Shown here piece after piece: positions 1 through 7,365 of a stretch of 64,000 bases of DNA. Both the position numbers and the translations under genes were made by a program. The notes beneath the pieces were generated by a model. It was not told where the DNA came from. It saw only the letters and a list, made by a program, of their open reading frames with translations, and searched no databases. How positions within the stretch are numbered: the first letter of the stretch is position 1; every line of letters begins with the position of its first letter. The DNA is from Eubacteriales bacterium (GTDB lineage Bacteria; Bacillota; Clostridia; Oscillospirales; Oscillospiraceae). The stretch spans positions 1-64,000 of the forward strand of contig JAUNPV010000008.1 in assembly GCA_030536515.1 (NCBI GenBank), read 5' to 3'.

Positions 1-5
1 ATATT

Positions 6-701
6 ATGCAGTATTCAAAGGAAGAAAGTAAAGCAATATGGAATCAAAACGCTGAATTTTGGGATTGTGCAATGGGAGATGAATCAAATGATTTTCACAG
101 AGAAGTTGTCCGTCCCAAAGTAACAGAGCTTTTAAGACCTGATCCAACAGACTATATTTTAGACATTGCCTGTGGAAATGGGAACTATTCTGCATATCTT
201 GCAGAAAAAGGTGTCTCTGTTTTAGCTTTTGATTATAGTGAGAAAATGGTTGAACTGGCAAAAAAACGACAGAAACGATATGCTGATAACATCGAGTTTT
301 GTGTAGCAGACGCTACGGATGAAACAAGCCTGATGGCATTAAAAAGAAACAAGCCATTTACAAAAGCAGTTTCCAATATGGCGGTCATGGATATTACAGA
401 TATTAAGCCGCTTTTTACCACTGTTCATAAATTGATTGAGGATCACGGAGTGTTTGTATTTGCGACACAGCACCCCTGTTTTGTGACACTTACAGAAAAA
501 TACATGACACCGCACAGCTATTACGATATTGCGATTGAAGGACAGCCGCAAAAGCAATGTTACTATCATCGTTCTTTGCAGGATATTTTTAATCTGTGTT
601 TTGATACCGGCTTTGTCATTGACGGATTTTACGAAGAATGCTATTTCAATAAAGAAATGCCGGATATAATCATTGTCAGGGCCATAAAAATTGAGAAGTA
701 A
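6..701 (+). CDS. Class I SAM-dependent methyltransferase
   Basis: A 231-residue protein with a Rossmann-type methyltransferase fold. The SAM-binding motif I, LDIACGNG, lies at residues 52-59, followed by an acidic residue after the next strand (AFDYSEKM) and a VADATD segment typical of motif II/III. It should transfer a methyl group from SAM to an unidentified small molecule in the cytoplasm. Only five bases precede the ATG, so the ribosome binding site cannot be judged and the true start could lie upstream of the window. The gene is visibly AT-richer than the genes after 3.2 kb, as are the next three genes, which suggests acquisition. The substrate is unknown. Confidence 0.85.
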   Translation: MQYSKEESKAIWNQNAEFWDCAMGDESNDFHREVVRPKVTELLRPDPTDYILDIACGNGNYSAYLAEKGVSVLAFDYSEKMVELAKKRQKRYADNIEFCVADATDETSLMALKRNKPFTKAVSNMAVMDITDIKPLFTTVHKLIEDHGVFVFATQHPCFVTLTEKYMTPHSYYDIAIEGQPQKQCYYHRSLQDIFNLCFDTGFVIDGFYEECYFNKEMPDIIIVRAIKIEK

Positions 702-761
702 ATAGCAGATTTATTTCCCGTTTTGTGCCTCCATCGTTCTGTGCTGTTTCATTTGGTCTTG

Positions 762-872
762 CAGGAGGCTCATTGGATCGGACGGAAAGCTATGGGCTGC
801 GTTGAAGCATTAGAATACAACAAGTTTTACCGGAAAAAGAGCTATATGATTGTCAGCTCGAATATACACTGA
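762..872 (+). pseudogene. Possible remnant of an acetyltransferase C-terminus
   Basis: Reading from 762 gives an open stretch ending at a TGA (870-872) that contains GCVEALEYNKFYRKKSYMI. The LEYNKFYRKKSY pattern resembles the last helix and strand of a GNAT protein. No start codon with a ribosome binding site and no upstream domain are present between 702 and 762. It is best read as the tail of a lost gene; the family call is a guess from a short match. Confidence 0.25.
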
Positions 873-929
873 TTTAATAGAAATTCCAATTTGATGAACT
901 GGAAAATAGAAAATTTTGGAGGGGAACAA

Positions 930-1286
930 ATGTTACGACCAAAAGAAGTAGTATGTAAATGGGTAGATGCTTTTAACGGCCACGATGTTGATGCAATCGT
1001 GAGCCTGTACCACGATAGCGCAACCAACCATCAGGTGACAAATGAGCCGGTGGTTGGGATAGAGGCAATCAGAGAAATGTTCACAGCAGAATTTGCCACT
1101 GCCGATATGACCGCCATTGTAGAGAATATCTTTGAAGATGGACAGTGGGCGATTTTAGAATGGAAGGACCCTCTGGGACTGCGGGGATGCGGCTTCTTCC
1201 ATGTTGTAAATGGTAAAATCCTGTTTCAGAGAGGATATTGGGATAAGCTGTCTTTTTTGAAGCAGCACAACTTGCCTATTGAATAG
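930..1286 (+). CDS. SnoaL-like / NTF2-fold protein
   Basis: A protein of 118 residues when started at the ATG at 930, which follows a good GGAGGGG ribosome binding site; a longer frame from 891 lacks one. The opening pattern (VCKWVDAFNGHDVDAIVSLY), then VGIEAIREMF and a late GCGFFHVVNGKI, matches the cone-shaped SnoaL/NTF2 fold used by small polyketide cyclases, isomerases and many uncharacterised proteins. The role here is unknown. It lies between a methyltransferase and a GNAT protein in the same AT-rich patch and may be co-transcribed with the GNAT genes downstream (23-bp gap). Confidence 0.8.
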   Translation: MLRPKEVVCKWVDAFNGHDVDAIVSLYHDSATNHQVTNEPVVGIEAIREMFTAEFATADMTAIVENIFEDGQWAILEWKDPLGLRGCGFFHVVNGKILFQRGYWDKLSFLKQHNLPIE

Positions 1287-1309
1287 ATGCAGGGAATGGT
1301 GACTATAGC

Positions 1310-2188
1310 ATGGAGTATCAAACATTAGAAAAGACAGATACATTCTGTTTGTATCAAACATTCATGAAGGTGTTTTCTGATTATCAGGTGACTGTTGATA
1401 TGCCGTATGAAGCCTTTGAGATGAATCTCAAAAGAAATGGTTATATGCCCGATGTATCAGTTGGTGCTTTTGAACATGAACAGCTGGTAGGTTTCGTCTT
1501 AAATGGTGTGCGCTGCTGGGATGGAGTAAAAACAATCTATGACCTTGGTACCGGAGTGATTCCCTCTTTCCGAAAAAGAGGGATTACAAAGGAAATGCTG
1601 AATATTGTACAAGCCATATGTCAGGATAAGGGAATAGTGCGGTATCAGTTGGAGGCAATACAGGAAAATACCGCCGCAGTGTCTCTGTATAAAAGGCAAG
1701 GCTTTCAGGTTATACGTACTTTGAATTGCTATATGGCGGAAAGAAACGAAAGAAAATCAGGCAAACGAAAGCAGTGGCAAATCATTCATCCGCAAGCACT
1801 TACGGCTGAACAGTGGGAACTTGCGAAAAGTTTTTGGAATTGTTCTCCATCCTGGCAAAATTCCATTGATTCTGTGTGTGCCATAGCTGACTTGTTTGCC
1901 TATGTTCTTGCTGAAGTATCTGGAAATCTAATAGGCTATGGAATCATAAACAAATCGAACGGGGATATCGTTCAGTTAGCGGTAAAGCATGAATATCGCA
2001 GGCAGGGTGTCGCCACAGAAATTATGTGGTGTTTGCACGAACAAACCAGCAGCCCTAACATAAAAATGATTAACATAGATGAAAGAGATGAATCTTTGAA
2101 TGCCTTTCTAAAAAAGTCAGGATTTAGGATGTTTGTGAAGCAGTATGAAATGGAGAAGAAGCTATATCCGTTGAAGAAGATTTTGTGA
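1310..2188 (+). CDS. Two-domain GNAT acetyltransferase
   Basis: A 292-residue protein made of two GNAT-like halves. The N-terminal half has an acetyl-CoA motif (VIPSFRKRGITKEML) and the usual ending AVSLYKRQGF. The C-terminal half has a second one (LAVKHEYRRQGVATEIMW) and SLNAFLKKSGF. Such tandem GNAT proteins acetylate small molecules or proteins in the cytoplasm; some of them act on aminoglycosides, but nothing here fixes the substrate. It ends in a GTGA overlap with the next GNAT gene, so the two are translationally coupled. Base composition is AT-rich like its neighbours. Confidence 0.85.
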   Translation: MEYQTLEKTDTFCLYQTFMKVFSDYQVTVDMPYEAFEMNLKRNGYMPDVSVGAFEHEQLVGFVLNGVRCWDGVKTIYDLGTGVIPSFRKRGITKEMLNIVQAICQDKGIVRYQLEAIQENTAAVSLYKRQGFQVIRTLNCYMAERNERKSGKRKQWQIIHPQALTAEQWELAKSFWNCSPSWQNSIDSVCAIADLFAYVLAEVSGNLIGYGIINKSNGDIVQLAVKHEYRRQGVATEIMWCLHEQTSSPNIKMINIDERDESLNAFLKKSGFRMFVKQYEMEKKLYPLKKIL

Positions 2189-2820
2189 TTTCGTTCGGGA
2201 AACTTGCAAAAGAGCTGAACATGGCAATCAATATTACTTTACTTGAACAGTATAGTGGAGGAATAAATCTGGTGCAGTACGCAAAAAAGGTTATTTTAAA
2301 AAATAACAGGGAATGTTTGCTTCGAAATGCAGTTGGAGCAGATGCTGAAGAAATACATGAGGTGTTCAATCTGACCCATGCACAGACAGATTTTTTATGT
2401 ACATATCCGGATGAGAATTTGTTTGACACCAAGCAAGAACGAAATATTTTGCTGGAGAAAGAACGCAGCGCAAATGAAATTGAGATTTGTGCTGTTGTCG
2501 GTGGACATATTGTTGGAACTGCTGGTATTGAAGCTGTCGGGAAAAAGGATAAGGTCAAACATCGGGCGGAGTTTGGAATCAGTATTGAAAAAGGCTTCTG
2601 GGGCATTGGAATCGGTCATGCTTTAACTGTTGCCTGTGTAGAATGTGCAAAAGCTGCCGGATATATGCAGTTGGAGCTAAATGTTGTCAGTGAAAATCGC
2701 AGAGCGATTTCCTTGTACGAAGGCATAGGATTTCGTGAATATGGCAGGAATCCCAAGGGCTTTTGTTCTCGAAAAACAGGATGGCAGGAAATTGTCCTGA
2801 TGAGAATGGAGTTGGCTTGA
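2185..2820 (+). CDS. GNAT N-acetyltransferase
   Basis: A 211-residue protein if translation starts at the GTG overlapping the previous stop; an ATG at 2221 is an alternative. About 40 residues precede the GNAT fold, which begins near ECLLRNAVGADAEEIHEVF. The acetyl-CoA site is visible as FGISIEKGFWGIGIGHAL, and the closing segment as LNVVSENRRAISLYEGIGF. The architecture matches GNAT family proteins of the RimI/PhnO type. It is the last gene of the AT-rich patch and is followed by a strong hairpin. The substrate is unknown. Confidence 0.85.
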   Translation: MISFGKLAKELNMAINITLLEQYSGGINLVQYAKKVILKNNRECLLRNAVGADAEEIHEVFNLTHAQTDFLCTYPDENLFDTKQERNILLEKERSANEIEICAVVGGHIVGTAGIEAVGKKDKVKHRAEFGISIEKGFWGIGIGHALTVACVECAKAAGYMQLELNVVSENRRAISLYEGIGFREYGRNPKGFCSRKTGWQEIVLMRMELA

Positions 2821-2858
2821 AGAAAACTATTTATTGTGAATGAATTTTATCGGTGTAA

Positions 2859-2902
2859 CCGCTGCTGCATGGAATCAAAACCATGCGGCAGCGGCTTTTT
2901 TA
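2859..2902 (+). terminator. Intrinsic terminator after the GNAT gene
   Basis: A 14-bp stem (CCGCTGCTGCATGG against CCATGCGGCAGCGG, one G-U pair) with an 8-base loop is followed by CTTTTTTA. It ends the AT-rich gene group. Confidence 0.85.
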
Positions 2903-2911
2903 TTTCCGGTC

Positions 2912-3127
2912 TCATTCATACATCTCAAAAGCGAACATCGTCTCTTTCAGCAGCTTCTCATTTTCACAATTCAAGAGATACCGTATTGCTTGTTTTGCAA
3001 AAACATTGGAAATCATGGTATTCCAGTCGGCAAGCCGGAAGGGCTGGCTGTTGCCCTTTTCGTAGCCTCTGCCTTTCCAGTACGCCGCAAATTGCTTTGC
3101 CGCCTGCATTTGCTGATCCGACGTCAC
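2912..3127 (-). pseudogene. N-terminal stub resembling a type IIG/MmeI-like DNA methyltransferase
   Basis: A 71-codon frame on the minus strand starts at a GTG (3127) with a fine GGGAGGA ribosome binding site. Its first 30 residues (QAAKQFAAYWKGRGYEKG, then NSQPF) match the conserved N-terminus of large single-chain restriction-modification or methyltransferase proteins, which normally continue for 800-1,000 residues. Here the match stops at about residue 30 and runs into an unrelated tail (NTMISNVFAKQAIRYLLNC) that ends at 2912. The gene therefore appears deleted internally and fused to another reading frame. No catalytic motif survives, so no activity is expected. Confidence 0.55.
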
Positions 3128-3220
3128 ACCGATTCCTCCCTTTTTTCTTCTTTTCTTCCTCATATCACATTTCGCCCCTGTTTTCCAGCGGAATTTCATC
3201 TGCAAAAGCGAAATTACCGC

Positions 3221-3249
3221 TTGAGAATTCAGCCGCAGTCTGCTATAAT
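3221..3249 (+). promoter_or_regulatory. Sigma-A promoter for ychF
   Basis: TTGAGA (3221-3226), a 17-bp spacer and a perfect TATAAT (3244-3249) lie 56 bp before the ychF start. Confidence 0.85.
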
Positions 3250-3305
3250 AAAAAGGTTAATGCACACCAGAACGTCTGAACAAAACCGAAAGGGAGAATA
3301 TAGAT

Positions 3306-4403
3306 ATGAAACTCGGAATCGTGGGGCTTCCCAATGTGGGCAAGTCCACTCTTTTCAACGCCATCACCAACGCCGGCGTTCCCGCCGACAACTATGCCTT
3401 CTGCACCATCGACCCCAACGTGGGCGTAGTGAACGTGCCGGACGAGCGGCTTCAGTGGCTGGCCCAGCTGCACAACCCCAAGAAGCTGACCCCCGCCGTC
3501 ATCGAGTTCGTGGACATTGCGGGCCTGGTGAAGGGCGCCTCCAAGGGCGAGGGCCTGGGCAACAAGTTCCTCAGTAACATCCGCACCACCGACGCCATCG
3601 TCCACGTGGTCCGCTGCTTCGAGGACTCCAACGTCACCCACGTGGAGGGCTCCACGGACCCCCTGCGGGACATCGACATCATCAATCTGGAGCTGGTCAT
3701 GGCCGACATCGAAATGGTGGAGCGCCGCATCGACAAGTGCCAGAAGGCCTCCAAGGGCGGCAGCAAGCAGTTCGTCCACGAGGGCGAGGTGTTCACCGAG
3801 CTGCTGGCCCACCTGAACCAGGGCAAGCTGGCCCGGACCTTTGAAGCCGGCGAGGAGGACCTGGCCCTCATCGCCACCTCTGATTTGCTGACCCTGAAAA
3901 AGACCATTTATGTGGCAAATCTGGCAGAAAATGAAATCAACGACCCGGAAAGCAACCGCCACTACATGGCCGTCAAGGCCCTGGCCCAGGCCGAAGGCAG
4001 CGAGGTCCTGCCCATCTGCGCCAAGCTGGAGGCGGACATCGCCGAGCTGGACGACCCCGAGGAGAAGGCCATGTTCATGGAGGAGCTGGGCGTAGCCGAG
4101 TCCGGCCTGGACCGGCTGATTCGCAGCTCCTACGCCCTGCTGGGCCTCATCTCCTTCCTCACCGCCGGTGCCGACGAGTGCCGGGCCTGGACCATACGCC
4201 GGGGCACCAAGGCCCCCCAGGCCGCCGGCAAAATCCACACCGACTTCGAGCGGGGCTTCATCCGTGCCGAGGTCATCGCCTTCGAGGACATGAAGTCCTG
4301 CGGCACCATGTCCGCCGCCAAGGCCAAGGGCCTGGTGCGAAGCGAGGGCAAGGAATACGTCATGAAGGACGGAGATATTGTCAATTTCCTGTTCAATGTG
4401 TAA
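3306..4403 (+). CDS. ychF: Redox-regulated ATPase YchF (OBG family)
   Basis: A 365-residue cytoplasmic P-loop NTPase of full family length. GLPNVGKST (residues 7-15) is the G1 motif and DIAG is G3; the NxxE variant in place of NKxD at G4 is the reason YchF prefers ATP to GTP. The C-terminal TGS domain runs to the end, with EGKEYVMKDGDIVNFLFNV. YchF/Ola1 proteins bind ribosomes and take part in stress and redox responses. The start is supported by AAGGGAGAA upstream and by a consensus promoter. This is a single-gene unit, ended by a hairpin at 4410. Confidence 0.97.
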   Translation: MKLGIVGLPNVGKSTLFNAITNAGVPADNYAFCTIDPNVGVVNVPDERLQWLAQLHNPKKLTPAVIEFVDIAGLVKGASKGEGLGNKFLSNIRTTDAIVHVVRCFEDSNVTHVEGSTDPLRDIDIINLELVMADIEMVERRIDKCQKASKGGSKQFVHEGEVFTELLAHLNQGKLARTFEAGEEDLALIATSDLLTLKKTIYVANLAENEINDPESNRHYMAVKALAQAEGSEVLPICAKLEADIAELDDPEEKAMFMEELGVAESGLDRLIRSSYALLGLISFLTAGADECRAWTIRRGTKAPQAAGKIHTDFERGFIRAEVIAFEDMKSCGTMSAAKAKGLVRSEGKEYVMKDGDIVNFLFNV

Positions 4404-4409
4404 CGGAAC

Positions 4410-4436
4410 GCACCGCCTCCCAAAAGGAGGCGGTGC
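4410..4436 (+). terminator. Terminator hairpin after ychF
   Basis: An 11-bp perfect stem (GCACCGCCTCC / GGAGGCGGTGC) with a 5-base loop lies seven bases after the stop codon. It lacks a clean T-run, so termination may be partial. Confidence 0.6.
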
Positions 4437-4460
4437 CCGCCTGTTTCCGCAAACTTTAGG

Positions 4461-4489
4461 TTGCATTTTCCAGCGCAATCGTGTATAAT
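4461..4489 (+). promoter_or_regulatory. Promoter for tRNA-Pro
   Basis: TTGCAT (4461), a 17-bp spacer and TATAAT (4484-4489) lie 15 bp before the mature tRNA 5' end. Confidence 0.8.
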
Positions 4490-4504
4490 AATCACCAGCA
4501 AAAT

Positions 4505-4580
4505 CCGGGTGTGGCCCAGTTGGTAGGGCGCTTGATTTGGGTTCAAGATGCCGGGAGTTCGAATCTCCCCACTCGGACCA
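4505..4580 (+). tRNA. tRNA-Pro (anticodon TGG)
   Basis: The cloverleaf closes fully. The acceptor CCGGGTG pairs with CACTCGG, the anticodon stem CTTGA/TCAAG encloses the loop TTTGGGT (anticodon TGG), and the T arm is GGGAG-TTCGAAT-CTCCC. The 3' CCA is encoded at 4578-4580. It has its own promoter upstream and a long terminator immediately after. Its 3' end is repeated twice downstream (see the repeats at 4631 and 4778). Confidence 0.95.
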
Positions 4581-4619
4581 AACATCTCCTGACCGCTAAT
4601 GCGGTCAGGAGATGTTTTA
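4581..4619 (+). terminator. Terminator of tRNA-Pro
   Basis: A 16-17 bp perfect stem (AACATCTCCTGACCGC and its complement) with a TAAT loop ends in GTTTTATTT, directly after the CCA. Confidence 0.9.
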
Positions 4620-4630
4620 TTTGAGTGTAG

Positions 4631-4730
4631 AGATTCGAACCATTCAATCCAACAGCCCTGTGGGCTGTTGGTCATCCCCGGCTCGACGGGGATGACTCCT
4701 TAGCGTTCCGAATCTCCCCACTCGGACCCA
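4631..4730 (+). repeat. tRNA-Pro tail repeat, copy 1
   Basis: The unit starts with AGATTCGAAC, an inverted copy of the tRNA T-loop. It then holds two hairpins (AACAGCCC...GGGCTGTT and CATCCCCG...CGGGGATG) and ends with TTCCGAATCTCCCCACTCGG followed by ACC. That end matches the last bases of the tRNA-Pro, apart from an inserted C in the T-loop and one extra C at the end. The repeat period to copy 2 is about 147 bp. Confidence 0.75.
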
Positions 4731-4734
4731 AGAA

Positions 4735-4766
4735 GCAGAGAGGCTTCGGCCTCTCTGCATTTTTTA
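4735..4766 (+). terminator. Terminator following tRNA-tail copy 1
   Basis: A perfect 10-bp stem, GCAGAGAGGC / GCCTCTCTGC, with a TTCG tetraloop is followed by ATTTTTT. Each tRNA tail in this tract is followed by such a hairpin, as if a terminated tRNA end had been duplicated. Confidence 0.85.
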
Positions 4767-4777
4767 ATCCGATGGGA

Positions 4778-4876
4778 AGATTCGAACCATTCAATGCAAG
4801 GCTCCAGTGGAGCCTTGCTCATCCCCGGCTCGACGGGGATGACTCCTTAGTGTTCCGAATCTCCCCACTCGGACCA
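4778..4876 (+). repeat. tRNA-Pro tail repeat, copy 2
   Basis: Same layout as copy 1: inverted T-loop AGATTCGAACC, a hairpin (CAAGGCTCC...GGAGCCTTG in place of the first one), the shared CATCCCCG...CGGGGATG hairpin, then GTTCCGAATCTCCCCACTCG continuing to the CCA-like end at 4876. Confidence 0.75.
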
Positions 4877-4881
4877 AAAAA

Positions 4882-4913
4882 GCAGATAGGCCTCAATCTC
4901 TCTGCATTTTTTA
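4882..4913 (+). terminator. Decayed terminator following tRNA-tail copy 2
   Basis: GCAGATAG and CTCTCTGC pair with one mismatch, followed by ATTTTTTAAT. This is a worn version of the hairpin at 4735. Confidence 0.5.
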
Positions 4914-4925
4914 ATCCGACAGGAT

Positions 4926-4980
4926 GATTCGAACCATTCAATGCAAGGCTCCGGTGGAGCCTTGCTCATCCCCGGTGCAA
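4926..4980 (+). repeat. tRNA-Pro tail repeat, truncated copy 3
   Basis: The unit begins GATTCGAACCATTCAATGCA, then has the CAAGGCTCC...GGAGCCTTG hairpin and the start of the CATCCCCGG hairpin, and breaks off before any tRNA-like end. The nucleotidase stop codon follows at 4996. Confidence 0.65.
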
Positions 4981-4995
4981 CCGGAGCAGTGCGTG

Positions 4996-6537
4996 TCAAT
5001 CCGCCGAATGTGCCTCCAAATTTCCCGTTATCACGGAATAATTAGGGGGTCCCAATGGGGGGATTGTTTTATGGGCTTCGAAGTATTCCATGATGATATC
5101 AGACATTTCCCGGTCGTATTCCCGCAGTACTCTGCACTGTGCGTACATTTCGTATCCGCCGGCTCCGCTGGCCCGGTAGTCGCTGACGCAGATGGTAAGC
5201 ACCTGGTCCGGGCGCACCGGCTGGCCCTCCCGCATGAGCGTGACCACCCGGCTGCCCACCGGGCGGGCCGGGTCCACCGTGTAGGTGACTCCCGCAAAAT
5301 AGTCGTAGTTATAGTGCTCAACCTTGGGCTTCAGGAAGGCCTCCGATATTCGCAGCGTCCCATCCCGGTCCAGCGCAAAATAGGCAGCACTGTGCTCCAG
5401 GGCTTCACGGAGCACCGCTCCGGTGATTTCCAGCACCTTCAGGGTGTTCTGATAGGGGTAGGTGGTCAGCACGTCCCGGCGGCGGACCGATTGGGGAATG
5501 CCGGATATTTCGTTGGCCAGGCTGGTGGCGGATAGCTGAGCTCCGGAAAAATCCAGCTGGACCTGGTTGAAAAAGGCGGCAATCTCACTGCCCCGGCTGG
5601 CCATATTCAGCCTGGTGTCCGGAAGCAAGGGACGCTCCAGGCTGCCCACCGGGGTATCCAGCCACTTTTGAAGCGGCGCATTCCAGGACTCGATGGCCCT
5701 GGCCAGCTCAGCCGGGGCGGCCCCGGCCGCCATTCGTTTTTCCGAGGTGATTTTCACCTTTTCCCCGAAGGAAACGGTAATTTCATGGAATTCTCTGGCA
5801 TTTTCCGAGGGCTGCACCGTGAAGGTGCCCCACACCTCCCGCCCGGATACGCTCATGTGCTGATGTCCCGTCAGCAGAATGTCAAAATCCAGCTCCTGGC
5901 AGATGCGGTAGCCGATGTCCTCCGTGGTGCTGGACAGCCGCCGTCCTGTGTCCAGGTCCCGCTCAAAGCCGCCGTGATAGATGCACACGGTCAAATCGAC
6001 CCTGCCCTTCAGAGCTTCCAGCGCCCTCCGGGCGGCGGTGAAGGGGTCCGTCACCTGATACCCCTCCAGATGCTCCGGCTTCTCCCAGATGTTGATATAG
6101 TCCGTGACAATGCCCACAATGCCAATGCGGATGCCGTTTCCCATTACACGGATTTTGCCCGGGTAGGCCGCCGTGCCGTCCTGCCTCACCAGGTTCTCGC
6201 ACAGGCAGTCCGCCTGGAGCCCATCGATGTAGCGGGTCAGATAGGACACGCCGAAGTTGAAATCGTGGTTGCCCAGGGTCACATAGTCGTAGCCGCAGAG
6301 GTTCATCAGGTGCGCAACGGGCAGGGGGCTTTTTTCGCAGTCGTGGCAGTAGGCGGTAAAGGGGGACCCCTGCAGAGCATCGCCGCCGTCCAGAATCAGG
6401 GTGTTTTCATCCTTGTGAAACTGCCCGGCGCAGTGCAGCAGGCCCATGTTCTCCTGATTCCTGCCTGCCCAGGACATAGGTGAAAAGCACCCATGAACAT
6501 CTGAGGTAAAGTACAGTTTTACGGTTTTCTCCCCCAT
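4996..6537 (-). CDS. Cytoplasmic 5'-nucleotidase / metallophosphoesterase
   Basis: A 513-residue protein of the UshA/YfkN type. The N-terminal metallophosphoesterase domain shows the metal ligands TSDVHG (D13, H15), GGDALQGS (D53), GNHDFN (residues 89-94), IYHGGFERD and TGHQHMS. The C-terminal 5'-nucleotidase domain follows. Members hydrolyse nucleotides, cyclic nucleotides or related phosphoesters. No signal peptide is present, so it should act in the cytoplasm, unlike UshA. The start at 6537 was chosen for its GAGGGTGA site; an in-frame ATG further upstream would overlap phnE. It is the last gene of the phosphonate-type ABC operon, four bases after phnE, and so may process what that system imports. 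Confidence 0.88.
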   Translation of the reverse strand: MGEKTVKLYFTSDVHGCFSPMSWAGRNQENMGLLHCAGQFHKDENTLILDGGDALQGSPFTAYCHDCEKSPLPVAHLMNLCGYDYVTLGNHDFNFGVSYLTRYIDGLQADCLCENLVRQDGTAAYPGKIRVMGNGIRIGIVGIVTDYINIWEKPEHLEGYQVTDPFTAARRALEALKGRVDLTVCIYHGGFERDLDTGRRLSSTTEDIGYRICQELDFDILLTGHQHMSVSGREVWGTFTVQPSENAREFHEITVSFGEKVKITSEKRMAAGAAPAELARAIESWNAPLQKWLDTPVGSLERPLLPDTRLNMASRGSEIAAFFNQVQLDFSGAQLSATSLANEISGIPQSVRRRDVLTTYPYQNTLKVLEITGAVLREALEHSAAYFALDRDGTLRISEAFLKPKVEHYNYDYFAGVTYTVDPARPVGSRVVTLMREGQPVRPDQVLTICVSDYRASGAGGYEMYAQCRVLREYDREMSDIIMEYFEAHKTIPPLGPPNYSVITGNLEAHSAD

Positions 6538-6541
6538 TGTA

Positions 6542-7351
6542 TCACCCTCTTGCCAATTTTTTCCGAATTCGGGCGGAAATCGACTCAATCACCAGCACCA
6601 GCAGAATCAGCCCCAGTAAAATAGCACCCACCTCGTTCCATCGGTAGGAGCTCATGGCGAAAATCAGCGGTGCGCCAATGCCGCCTGCGCCCACAAGGCC
6701 CAGCACCGTGGCATCCCGGAGGTTCATGTCGAAGCGGTAAATCAGCGTTGACGTAAAGTCCGGGAACAGCTGTGGAAGAATGCCATAGCGTATCTTTTGG
6801 AATGTGGTGCAGCCGGCAGCGTCGAGGGATTCCAGGATTTTTCGGTCCAGGTCCTCAATGCTTTCGATGAACATTTTCGACACCATACCCACGGAGCACA
6901 GCGACATGGTCAGCAGCCCCGCAAAGGGCCCCGGGCCGGTGACCCGAATGAACATCAGCCCATAGATAAACGCCGGGACCGTGCGGATGGCCATAATCAC
7001 AAGCCTTCCCGCCAGCGCCACCGGCCTGGGCACCAGATTGGAGGCGGAGAGGAAGGACAGCGGCACCGAAATGACCGCGCCCACCATGGTACCGAGAAAG
7101 GCGATGCACATGGTTTCCAGCAGCAGATAGGGCACGCCGCTTGTGGTGGCGTTCAGCAGCAGCGCCCGGTCCGGGTGAAAAATGCCGGACAGGATATTGC
7201 CCGCCACCGTCAGGCCGTCCCCCTTGATATTGCGAAGCTCCACCGTGGTGGAGGACCAGGCCAGCAGGGCGGCAACGGCGAAGGCAATGGCCAGCTGGCG
7301 AAGCCAGACCTGCGGCGCAGCATCGTATGCTTTTTGAATCTCCGGTTTCAT
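6542..7351 (-). CDS. phnE: Phosphonate-type ABC transporter permease (PhnE)
   Basis: A 269-residue inner-membrane permease of the PhnE family. A membrane anchor near residues 20-35 is followed by several membrane helices (ETMCIAFLGTMVGAVISVPL and others). The EAA-type coupling loop is visible as ESLDAAGCTTFQKIRYGILP. It forms the channel with the second PhnE (7366-8187), is powered by PhnC and is fed by PhnD. The gene lies 14 bp downstream of the other permease gene, and the nucleotidase follows after 4 bp. The substrate could be a phosphonate, phosphite or a phosphate ester. Confidence 0.9.
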   Translation of the reverse strand: MKPEIQKAYDAAPQVWLRQLAIAFAVAALLAWSSTTVELRNIKGDGLTVAGNILSGIFHPDRALLLNATTSGVPYLLLETMCIAFLGTMVGAVISVPLSFLSASNLVPRPVALAGRLVIMAIRTVPAFIYGLMFIRVTGPGPFAGLLTMSLCSVGMVSKMFIESIEDLDRKILESLDAAGCTTFQKIRYGILPQLFPDFTSTLIYRFDMNLRDATVLGLVGAGGIGAPLIFAMSSYRWNEVGAILLGLILLVLVIESISARIRKKLARG

Positions 7352-7365
7352 ACGGTTCCCTCCCC

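Noticed and set aside
3243-4478. Long open frame (411 codons) on the minus strand opposite ychF
   Set aside because: It is the antisense shadow of ychF, rich in Gly/Ala/Val/His/Asp, with no ribosome binding site; high-GC genes commonly leave such frames open.
4631-4876. Additional tRNA-Pro genes suggested by the CTCCCCACTCGGACC ends
   Set aside because: The 5' half, D arm and anticodon arm are missing, so these are 3'-tail fragments only.
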